Shown here: piece by piece, positions 37,501 to 49,500 of the stretch
How positions within the stretch are numbered: position 1 is the stretch's first letter
How the letters are laid out: each line of letters starts with the position of its first letter
NCBI RefSeq assembly: GCF_000003815.2
Contig: NC_049986.1
Coordinates: 20,621,254-20,685,253 of the forward strand
Length of the DNA stretch: 64,000 nt
Origin: Branchiostoma floridae
Lineage: Eukaryota; Chordata; Leptocardii; Amphioxiformes; Branchiostomatidae
Reading direction: 5' to 3'
Made by a program: the position numbers and the translations under genes
Notes under the pieces: model-generated
Seen by the model: only the letters and a program-made list of their open reading frames with translations
The model's database searches: none
Told to the model about the DNA's origin: nothing

Positions 37501-40500
37501 GGGTACATAGAAACAACACAATAACAATAAAGGTATATTTCAATAATAACATGTAAAAAAGATATTACATGTACTAAGCAATTAGGTATAAGTCATTTGA
37601 ACTTCATCAGGCTACGTGATTCGAGAGGGAGATTGTTCCACAGCTGCACGCCGTAGTACTGCAGACTGCCACGAAATGATGTCACTCTGACAGGTGGCCA
37701 TTAACATAACCATCGCATAGTGGCACTGTAATGACAGCGATATGCATTCTGTATACCTACCTTTGAACCGTATACGATTGCCCGAGGTCCACCCACCATG
37801 CGGGGTTGTCCTCCTGGTCTGTATGCGTACAGGAACCGTCTGAGTAACTGGTGCGTGTGCTCCCGTCCACGGCACGGCTGGCGACCCCTGGCCCAGAAGT
37901 GCTTGTTTGGTGCGCTGTCTTCTCCTGGGCGACATTGACACCTGTCGCAGGTGACAAGATTCAATTTCAGTTTCTTTATTCAAAGGGGGGGGGGGGGGCA
38001 AGGTCGTGGAGAAGAAGTGTAGAGCGAGACCATGATGAGATGGGATGGACGTGGGAGAGGGTGCAACGGACAGCATCAGATAAGAAACGGTGGAGAACGG
38101 CCCGCCTCAGTAACATTGACTGACATGCTCCGAAGATGATGATGCTGAAACTCCACAAGAGAGTGTTATTTTCCGATTGATATCAATTTTATCAAGTAAA
38201 ACACGCATGCCACTTCAGGGCAGTGAAGACTAATGGAAGTCTATATTGGCGATAATGTAAAAGTAGCAGTGCAGGGTGCCATAATCTCATCCATGAACAT
38301 TCCAGGTCATGAGAACTCACCCCACACAGCAGCCCGCTATCTCAAGTGTCCAAAAGTCTGGTTTTTTTTTTTAAATTGCGACCACTGGAAGTCGTCGTAG
38401 CGTTCAAATGTACCGCCATCTTGGGTTTTCATGACGTCATTTTAGGGACTGACCACATCAAATTAGGGGTCAGCACAGGCCTAAAAAATGGACCAAAACC
38501 TTGTTTCTTTGCCTAATCTGAACGTCTGCACCCTACACTGTCTCACCAATATGAAATTTCTCTTACATTTTCATGTTACAGGTCGAAAATAGACTACAAT
38601 ACTGTATGGACTCATTTTGGGCCTTCCGCGGCTAGGTCAATTAGGGTCATTGTCCTTCACATTTTACGGTAAAGTACCCACTGGTCTCGCGTACATCAAA
38701 ACTCATGCAGTATTGTGCGAACCTCCACAAGTACTCTTTAATTGAATTGATTGCAATTACCAACCTGGCCATTGCATTGGTATATGTTGAAAGATATTCT
38801 ATGCAATAGTCGTATATTAAGTGCTACTTACCTGGTACATAGGGGGTGCTGCATTCTGTCTCTGTTCTTGTGTTTACTGTAGGTGAAAATGAAAAAAAGA
38901 GCCTTAAGGTTCCAGGTCGGAGTTCAAATCTGGCGGAAGGTTGGTGTAATAGGCCGGAAGTGCGCAGTTGTCTTCCTAAATTTGGCTCTCTGTTGCTAGG
39001 TGATCGTTATAGCTGAGCATAGATTTTTCGAATTTTCTGAAAAGACCATGGGTTGACTTTCTTTGTGTGCGTGGTGCAGTTGGTCGACGCCTTTTGTGTA
39101 TTAGTCCGCGGCAACGGTGGTGCGTTTTTTTCGAGGTTGTCCGCCTACCTCCGAAACTCCGGTCTGAGACCATAATGAACACCAAAAACATCATTACTCA
39201 ATAAAAGCTATCTTACCAGCTTTACAGTCTATATTGGTGCTTAACATGGTTTTATTTCAAAACTAAACAAAACCCCGAAGGTAACAACGAAAAACATCAT
39301 TTCACCACCTTTCGGTTGCCAAGCAACAGAGAACAAAGATGCGATGCTGTCGTCTGCGTGGAAGACGACTTTGACGGCGCTTCCGGTCGAGCTGATGGTC
39401 GCACGAGGTCTGGTGCGCCCGCAAAACTTCCCCAGACTTTCCCACGCTTCATCCACATAGTCAAATAACTGCAGAATAAAAGATACAAGCAGAAAAAAAC
39501 TATCACATCAGCTTTACACAATACACCAAACACCGAACAAGTATAATTGTCATCTACTACTAGTATATTTATACCATAATGTATGGCATACCTACGCTTA
39601 TCCAAGTTGCTCTCACCAGCTTCTTAAGCATTCAGCGGTGACCGGTTGTGCCCTCCCACCACCCCCACCCCCGATAACCCTTTGTAAAGGATACATCTTT
39701 TGGAGAAAACTTATATTTACTATTAGCAAAACAGCAAAAAGGTTCTCATAGTCATACCTCCACGTAGTCAAATCTGCAGTCCGCCTGCGGTTCCACGGAG
39801 AAGGGATCCCGGAACGTCAGCTCCACACGCTTCCCTCTGCCGGCATTCACTAGCGCCTCACAGGACACGGAGGACGGCTGGAGAACAGGAGAAGAACGTT
39901 TTTTTTTTCTATTCGAATTCTTTTCCATTCTATTTTATTCTATTCTATTCTATTCTACTCTGTTCTATTCCATTCTACTCTGTTCTATTCAATTCAATTC
40001 CACTCTATTATACTCTGTTCTATTCCATTCCATTCTATTCCATTCTACTCTGTTCCATTCCATTCTATTCTGTCTAGTTCTGTTTTATCATGTTCTGCTT
40101 TGTTGTGTTCTATCTGCACTGTCCTACTCTGTTTTATTTTGTGGAGTTGCTGACAAAGAAGGATGTCGTGAACACATGGCACTATCCCTATTCTCATGAA
40201 TATCTGTGTGAAAGCACGCTTCATTGCTACTACTAGTATACCGCCAGTAAGGTGACGAAATGATGCTATTCGTGTCCTACCTTCGGGTGCTGCGGGTTCC
40301 GTATCTCCCCTCCACTCTCTGTAGAGACGACCTGGCACGTCTGGTAGACAGGCATCGAGGGGGTGTCTGGTGGGGATAAAGATGTCATCGAGATGCAACA
40401 CTTTTCGACAGCCTTTTAAGAGTCATTGCAGGAGAAAACCAGGCAGAGGTCGGAAGATGGGGGTCGGCCAAATCAACTCAAACTTTTTATGTGGGATAGG

Positions 40501-43500
40501 TATGGGGAACTATGAACAGCCATTTGATTAAAACCCTCCAGCTATTTTTCGTTATGGCGTTCTGGGGCCCCCCTCTGAGACCCTCCAAAATCAAACTTTT
40601 GATAACTGAAAATTACTAAAATTGCGATGGCTATTCTGATACTTCTGATTAAGATATGACAAAAAGTTTTATATTCCCATATTCCATGTGTTCTTGAGTT
40701 TTACTGGTAAAAATTTGAAGATGAAGTATTGAAATTGAGAGGGTGTTACAGGGGGTTACCAGAACCAATGAAAACACAATTTTCAAATCTCTGAATTTCT
40801 GTGATCTTTCAGGGGCTTGTTCTCCGACACCCAGCAATTTAAATGAAGGATTTTACCTTTACTGGAGAGAGGAATATCTACTAATTGAAAATCAAGCGTC
40901 GTTTAATTGGGCCATGTATACTACGAGCCGTGAGCGGGGGGTCTTTATGGGGATTTTCCAGGTTTTTGACTATGTCAAAACAGGTAATAACTGCTCACTA
41001 CGGGGTAATGGACAGCAACTTTTTGGTGTCCCTGTGTAGGATCACTGCTTAATTGTCGAAAATGCTTCAACTAATTGCAAGTAATTATTGGGGCTCTGTA
41101 TGGGGGATATACGGCAACTTGAAAATGAAATATACTGGTTTTACCCGGATTTGTTGCTCTGTATCAATATGGGGTAAGTTATGTCATTTATTTGTGTTTC
41201 TGTATAGGAACAATTCTTAACTGTCAAACAAAGCTATAACTATTTACTGCTATTCATTTGGGCTCTGTATGGGGCATATCAGTATGTGTGAAATGGAATT
41301 AAGCTGCTTTTACACATCTCAGTATCTCTAAGACGTCAATTAATCCCTCACAAAGTCTGCTTTCCCTATGTGATACATAATGAAAAATTATCTACATGGG
41401 GGTTATCTCTATACTCCACATACTATTTACTGCACTGCAGGCCACATGGGTGACCGCATACTATGATTGGCAATCTTCAACATAGAAACATGACCTTAAC
41501 AAAGAATTTTAGCTATTAACAAAATACGATGTGTAAAAGTATACCAATGGCTTGTTAGTATGCCTGACTGTTCATTTATTCATCACCATAAGGACAGACT
41601 AAAACATTAAGTCTATGAGAAACCTACATATAGAACCCTATTACAATGGAGCATACTGCCTGCAAAATACACAAACGCACTGTTGAAATGCATATTCACA
41701 AATGCACACTTTCAGTTTTCTTGGACTGGTACAATAAGCTGGGTCTGATGTAATTTTTTACCTGCAAAGGGTAAGAGATTACGATTGTGGCTAGGCCTAA
41801 AAATCCACATGTTTGGTACAGAGTTTCTATACAGTTGTAAAAATCATGTTACAAAACTTTGTCAAATTACAAAAAAATCAACTTGCACATGTACATGTGG
41901 ATAGGATGTTCTCAAATACCTGTATGAAAGAGTAGAACCTGTTATGGGAAGACGGAAATGATCTGATTATGCACTTCAGTTGCTTTAGCTTTATTGATTT
42001 GAGACCTTTTGTTTTAGCCTGAGTTTGCACAAGTTTATGTCTTCAAACATGACAACATGACAGGATGACTGTAGCCAATACTTAGAATTAAAGTATACAC
42101 TGTCTTTTGCGGCGCCTGCCACTCGCTTTCCTCATCTATCGCTTCCATGTCGGTGACCAGAAATTCTGTGCTTTCTTGCTGTCTTTGTGCTGCTGAATGT
42201 TTGTAATAGCTTGTAATCTGCTTGGCTGTGTGCCACTGGGCTGGAACAACCGCGCTTGCCATCAGATTCCCTAACGTGCTGTGCACATCTCGTGGGCCAC
42301 TTGCAAAGCACCAGCTTTCTGCCCAGACGTAGCCCCCCGATTGAAAATGTCAGTCAGATAGGCCTAAGTTTTCATCTTGTCTGACATCCGTTGGCAGCAT
42401 TTCCTTGTCCGGATTGCCCAGCCTTTATTGACAACTTGGTAGGACGCCCAATCCGGATTCTTCTTGTGACTATCAGGCTAGGCCAGGGCCATGAGTAGGG
42501 CTGGGTACCGGTACAAAACCGGTTTTTCTCATTGAACCGGTCCAGAAAAACCGGACCTGAAAAAAATCGGTAGACCGGATGTTGGACCAATTGGAAAATG
42601 AACTGATTACATGATCAGGCATTCACACGTTTTCGGGGTTATCGGTCAAGGCAAATAAAAAAGAGCGAAGCAGAGTACACTCTATAGTAATTTTACCAAC
42701 TTTTACAGTCAATCGTACAGAGGTAGTTACCCATGTAGGATTTTTACAACACCAGTGGGAGTCGAATGCTACACAATACAGATTTTTTTCAGCAAAATGG
42801 ACCATTGTTACCCAACCCTAGCCATGAGCTATTCCAGTCACAGCTTGAGCCCACTGCTTGTGTATTCTGTTGTACAATGTATGTAACGTTGGACTCCCGC
42901 TCTAGTTCTTTAAAGTGTTCTCCAACGTTCTAGCTTGTTGGCTGAGCTGAAGGCTGTCACATATCCTGGCTCAGGGCAGCAGAACAACGCTGACTTTGAC
43001 CAACTGCCGATGTTGTGATGTGACTCGTTTGTGACTGTGGGGTACCAAACGGTGCTGTGTCAGGGTTGGAAGGTCATGTATCTGTGGCACTGTGGCAAAG
43101 TTCACTACTTCTCCAACCCCAACATCAAAGGCTCTCCAGACTCGTACTAGTATGTCTCAATCAGTTGCAAACAAGAATTGTTCTATTACTTGACATCTTC
43201 CCATTTTTGCCTTGCACTGCTCTTAGCTTGCTTCATCTGTTTGTGCCACCGCAATTCTATAGTCCTCTATGCCTCCATGGGACCCTCCACACTTCTTTCA
43301 TGTCTTCAGAGGTCAAAACATCATGTTTTTCATTGACATACCGTATTATGTGAGTCTTCATTGATGTTACCTTGCGATCACAAATGTCCTTGCCTCCTGA
43401 GGGTCTGAGAAGTCTAAGCGCAGAACTGATATGCTAGTTTTCTGACCGATCGCTGGCAGAGACAAAATCAGCGGAACACAGTGATAACACCCTGTAATAT

Positions 43501-46500
43501 CTCAAAACACTTTTATTAGTAAAAGATTCTTGGACTTCACGGTCTGAAGTACACTTTGCAGAATAGCACAGACAGCTGACCATGCCAGTCCTGTCGGCAG
43601 TTGTTAAAAATGTGGAGAAAACACTCCACATCATACTTGCCTTTATAGCCCTTCGTAATTACTGCAGCCATTGGGATCCATAACTTCATACTAAAAAGAA
43701 CATGGGACTTTTAATTCGATGGCTCTTAATTTTTAATTCACCAACCCACCTATCTCACATGCAAAGTATGCGCAGAAGATTACTGACCCAGTTCTTCTCG
43801 CTTCTGCCAAAGATTTCTGATGCAATGACCTATTGAGTATATCATGTACGTGGAGACCTGATAACCCCCATGCAGAGCCTCTTTCCATCCGCCAAAGCTA
43901 CATGATTGAAAAACCGACCAGTCCAGATAATTTACCCGAGAAACAGAAAATAAAGTGAGAGGCGAGGCGTAACTCGCACGATCTGTACAAGTTGTGGTGC
44001 TATCTGTTTCGGCGCGAAAAGGGGGTTGTTCGATATGTAGCGATCAAGGGTATGTTGTCAGTAGAACAAACGAGGTCTACAACTGTGAATTCAACCAAAA
44101 TTCGTGGAAGCTTACGTGTAATTATCACTGTGCTGTTCGGAAAGGAGAAGGTAAGAACTGACCCGAACTCGCTCTTGTAATAGTCCAGAATGGCACGGTG
44201 CGTGAACCTCCCCAAAAACCATTGTTTTGATTTCGTCCCGTCGCCGCGCGGTTCACCCGCTGCAGACAAGCTAATTCATGTTCAGTCTCCCGGGGACTAT
44301 GGCTTCGTAGACAGCTCACAACGCGACTTACAGGTCCACGAAGTTAATTGTCAACAACAACGGACTGGCTTCCAGAATGGCGGTGTGATTTCCCGCCGAA
44401 GGGACCGAGGTTCACCGAGCAAAATGGCTGGCATGGCCAGAAGTTTCAATTCTGATTTGTGACGTCAGCGCGCAGGCAATCAGAACGAGGCCATTACGTC
44501 ATCGGCCAGCGCGGCGGGAGAGGGGAGGAGAGCGCGAAGTTCAAACGTGTCTACAGGGTCATATTGGGCGGATTAATGTAAAAATTGACGTAAATCAACT
44601 TTTTAATGAGTAAACTACTGGAAAATAATGAATTGAAGATTTTCTGATGCTTTCCTTTAAGTACCACATGGTAAATACATAATAGTTATGATTCTGTAAG
44701 GAATGTACTATTTGAGGACTTACAGAGCAACAAATGAGGGTAAAACCTGCAAAATTCATTTTCAAGTAGCCGTATATCCCCCATACAGAGCCCCAATAAT
44801 TACTTGCAATTAGTTGAAGCATTTTTGACAATTAAGCAGTGATCCTACACAGGGACACCAAAAAGTTGCTGTCCATTACCCCGTAGTGAGCAGTTATTAC
44901 CTGTTTTAACATAGTCAAAAACCTGGAAATCCCCATAAAGACCCCCTGCTCACGGCTTGTGGTATACATGGCCCAATTAAACGACGCTTGATTTTCAATT
45001 AGTAGATATTCCTCTCTCCAGTAAAGGTAAAATCATTCATTTAAATTGCTGAGTGTCGGAGAACAAGCCCCTGAAAGATCACAGAAATTCAGAGATTTGA
45101 AAATTGTGTTTTCATTGGTTCTGGTAATCCCCTGTAACACCCTCTCAATTTCAATACTTCATCTTCAAATTTTTATCAGTAAAACTCAAGAACACATGAA
45201 ATATGGGAATATAAAACTTTTTGTCATATTTTAATCAAAAGTATCAGAATAGCCATCGCAATTTCAGTAATTTTCAGTCATCAAAAGTTTGATTTTGGAG
45301 GGTCTCAGAGGGGGGCCCCAGAACGCCATAACGAAAAATAGCTGGAGGGTTTTAATCATATGGCTGTTCATAGTTCCGCATACCTATCCCACAGAAAAGT
45401 TTGAGTTGATTTGGCTGACCCCCATCTTCCGACCTCTGCCTGGTTTTGCCTGGTTTTCTCCTGCAACGACTCTTAACCGTCACTCTCCACGACTACACTT
45501 TTGTCATTACCCAGTTCCTTCTCTAGTACGAATTCGTCAAAATGAAAAGGTAACGGTCGTTTCGTCAGTTCACAACAGACGTTTTGCTTTGTTGCAAGTC
45601 GTTTAGCCACGCACAAGCCGGAAAATATTTGGTACCATTTTGTGGCGGTCACAAGGAGCTATATGAGCCAGATGATCTGCATACGCGGGAGTGCATAGGG
45701 ATCGTCGGGATTAAAGAACAAATACGTTTATTTCAAATGCAATGTCTTACACTAGTTACATGTGGTCCAACAACGATGACAAAATTCCCCACCTCAACCA
45801 GGTAAATGAGATAAAAGAATTACCCAAGAGTTCTGGAAAGCCCGCCTCTCTCAGGAAGGGTGGCCATCCCGAGTGGGTCCCCGTGACGAGCAACCTCCAG
45901 TATCGGGCCGACTCGGCGAACCCGCCGAACTCCTGGGGTTGCCGCGTCCCTGCTGCCACGTCATCGACCGTGATGACGTCACTCCATCCGTACAGCCCAC
46001 AGGTTGATGACGTCTGCAGCGTGAAGGCGCTGACGTCATGCACGGTGTCTCCATAGTTGGTCAGGCTAAACTTGGTGACTGTGCTGTTTGTCTTTCCCGT
46101 GTCGTAAACTATGTACCTAACGTAGTATCAAACAAAATCTATATTAGTAAATTACTCAGATGAAAGAAACGATAATGATTGCAAATCGCACTCGAAAGAC
46201 ATGAGTTTTAAATTCAGCCTCGCTATTGCAGAAGTCACATAATTTTTTGTACCAATAGCAATGTCGAAACCATATCTGCTCGATTCAGTACATCTCACTT
46301 TACATGCCATGACGCCTTGTTAGGCCTACGTCCCATTACCCAGGGTGTCCGCGCGGTGTCTAACCGAACTAGGCCCCGGCCGGGCTCTGAAGCCGGGAAG
46401 ACATCGGCTCACGTAGTCACNNNNNNNNNNNNNNNNNNNNNNNNNNNNNNNNNNNNNNNNNNNNNNNNNNNNNNNNNNNNNNNNNNNNNNNNNNNNNNNN

Positions 46501-49500
46501 NNNNNNNNNNNNNNNNNNNNTTGCTCGATGCTCGGCAGGCAACCGTGAGCTGCCCTGGGGATGTCCACGGGTACCCCGTAGGGGTCTGGCAGTGGGTCGG
46601 CCGATTCACCCCTTGTAGATGTATGGTCCTACTCTCCAAGCAGAGGTTAGNNNNNNNNNNNNNNNNNNNNNNNNNNNNNNNNNNNNNNNNNNNNNNNNNN
46701 NNNNNNNNNNNNNNNNNNNNNNNNNNNNNNNNNNNNNNNNNNNNNNNNNNNNNNNNNNNNNNNNNNNNNNNNNNNNNNNNNNNNNNNNNNNNNNNNNNNN
46801 NNNNNNNNNNNNNNNNNNNNNNNNNNNNNNNNNNNNGGGCGGTTATGGGCTGGCTCGTCTTTGTTGACTTTTGTGCGCCACGTGGTACTAACACTAGTAG
46901 AAGAGGAAAATGCCACTGCACTTCGATTGGCAGGGTGAGCACATGCCGCTTGCTCAGCTCAGGCTAAGCTCGAGGGTGGCGACGGCTCGTCACCGTTTCA
47001 TCCTTGCCCGGAAGCAGAGAGACAAGCGGAACGGCAACGCCAGAGAAGAAGATGTTGGGTTCGGCTCTGGTTGAGGCGCCGACCCATGTTTGGGTTCTAC
47101 GATACGCTGATGAGCAAGCTAGAAATGCGAGAACACTGTTGCAACTTTAAGTCATTTGTGCGCATGGTGTCTCAAATGTTCTATGACCTGCTCATGCGTG
47201 TGAGACCTTCCATTGAGAAGAGTAGAAAGTGAGTTTTTTTACTGATGATATATCCCTAATATTTTCCCCGCCGGGACCCCGGTTCAATTTAAGTCCGACT
47301 TAAAACCAACCGGGGCCTCGCCCGAGGCCAAAAATAACCCGGAAGCCGCTGGGAGACCCACAGGACACCCACCGGAAGAGCAAAAAAACAGTCCGTAAGT
47401 TACCCGCTCGGGTCCCTATGTGGAAATGTGACCATGGCCCAAATTGTCCCGTTCGATCAACCGAGGGACCCCGTCAGCGGCCCTGGCGGTGTTCCGGGAT
47501 GACACAACGGATGCAATAGTTTGTAATGCAATAATGTTGGGCCTGTACCGTCGAGTACCGTCGGGATGCCGGGCGGGTACTGGGTGGGTACTGTAGGGGA
47601 GCCTGTCGATGTGTCCACGATTAGTTGACGGCTTTGATTCGGCGTATTTTCCTACCCGGGGCCCGGTTGATTTTAAGTTCGTCTAAGAATCAACCGGGGC
47701 CCCGCCCGAGCCCCAAACTAGCCCGGCAGCCGCCGGGGGTCTCACGGGGTCCCGCCCGAAAGTGCAACAAATCAGCCCCTAACCTACCCGGCCGGACCCC
47801 TTTGTGTAAATGTGACGTTAGCATTATGTGGGAAGTGGACAAATGAGGATTTGTGTATTTTATAGCACTTAGAATTGGGTTGTAGTTTGGCACTTTCGAT
47901 CTGACTTTTCGTGGAGTTATATTGATAGTCGATGTGAAAACAAGTCGTTTAATCTTATAATTACTGCAGCACCGACTTGACAACGTTTAATTAAAAACAA
48001 TGAAAAAATCTCAGAATCTGAAAACGCTGAACACGAGAGAGTTAGGCTTAGGTCACATTTCCAAACCGGGGCCCGGCCGGGCAGCTTTCGGGAGCGAAAA
48101 GAGTGATATCAAAGACATCAAAATACACAAAATGTCAAAATAAGATACATAGGCATGATATCTTTACATTTCTAGGTATACATTTTCATTTTTCGTTTCT
48201 TAAGACATCCCGGTCGGGCCCCGGTTTGGAAATGTGACCTAAGCCTTAACAGGAACCAGCAGTGCAGTGGTGTATAGACTTGTTATTGTCGGCAACAGTG
48301 CTGACATGCTATACAAAACTTACCAGTTGTTGTAGTGTTGACCGGAGCCCATAGGACGCCAGTGTGTAAGGTGGTTGCCGTCTGCTGTCCTGTCGGCACT
48401 GTAACCGGCCGCGTCATCGGCCCAAGAACTTCCCGACGAACCGACGACCTCCACTTGGGGCAAACTGGAAAGTACTGCGATAAAATACAATAATTAATTA
48501 GATTATGTTGATAACACCAATTGTGAAGTACTCAAGGGAAAATTCAGTACGTTTATGAAGGTCAGATAACCAGGTAAACAGTATTCAAAGATAATTCAAG
48601 CTCTTTTTATGGTTCTCCTGTCGGTTCGACAGATGAGCAGGCAGACAGGCATTTACCTGTTTTGCCTGACCTGCACATGACTTTTTATGGTAAAGGAGGG
48701 GTGTGCAATTCCTTCTCCACCCTCTCGTCTACCGGAGCACTTCAACTGGATAAAATTGGGAGCTTACTATAATGATCTGGAGGTTACCCAAATAAATCAA
48801 TGAATGAATTATGGCACATTTTTGCCACACCGGGCTAGTAGAACCTATCAATACTCGTACGATTCAACATAAGTCAAAACTAGCTCATTCTATAGAGCTG
48901 AGGAAGAGTGAAGGAGGTCACTCGAAACGTCCGGATGTAATCTCCAAATTTTATCCGGTTGAAGAGACTGTCTTTAAACAGACAAGCATGATACAGTATT
49001 AGCTTGGTAAACCTAGCGATGATTTTATCATTTCTTTCGTGTTGAAATACGGTCCATGCTGCGGGCAAGGACAACGTTTGACACAAACATACTTTCATGC
49101 AATGATAAGTGCTTAATTTTAGAAAAAAACTTACGTTTCTGACAGACATAACCATCCGCTTTGGTGCAAGGCCAATCGTTCCACTGGTTCGGGATGGAAC
49201 CTGTATTAGGTCTTATCTTGACACAGTCATCGTTCTTTTTGTTGTTCGGCTGCCCCGGAATCCATGCGCTGAACTCACCCAGAGGACTCCCGTCTTCCCA
49301 AACAAAACTGCCCTCGTTTTCTATGTCGTTCAAACCGATCCAAACTCTCTTGTCTGGTGCCTGCAGATTTCTGAGGGAAACGACGAAATCGTGAGTGTCT
49401 TGGTCCTTAAAGATCCCAAGTGTCGCTCCTTCCTTGACGCAAGCGTCCCTCGCTTTCGTGTACGTCTCAGGCGTGTTCGTGAAAATCTTGAAGGCGTACC

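Noticed and set aside
42035-44269. Short frames inside the foldback element as a possible transposase
   Set aside because: None exceeds about 90 codons and none shows a DDE, THAP or zinc-finger transposase pattern that I can recognise.
40649-45234. Matching 62-residue frames in the two arms of the foldback element
   Set aside because: They are identical because the arms are inverted copies. There is no known domain, no start context, and each is bounded by stops within the repeat.
46317-46967. A 216-codon frame across two assembly gaps
   Set aside because: It is held open only by unknown bases. The flanking coding text resembles no protein and lies inside an intron of the mosaic gene.
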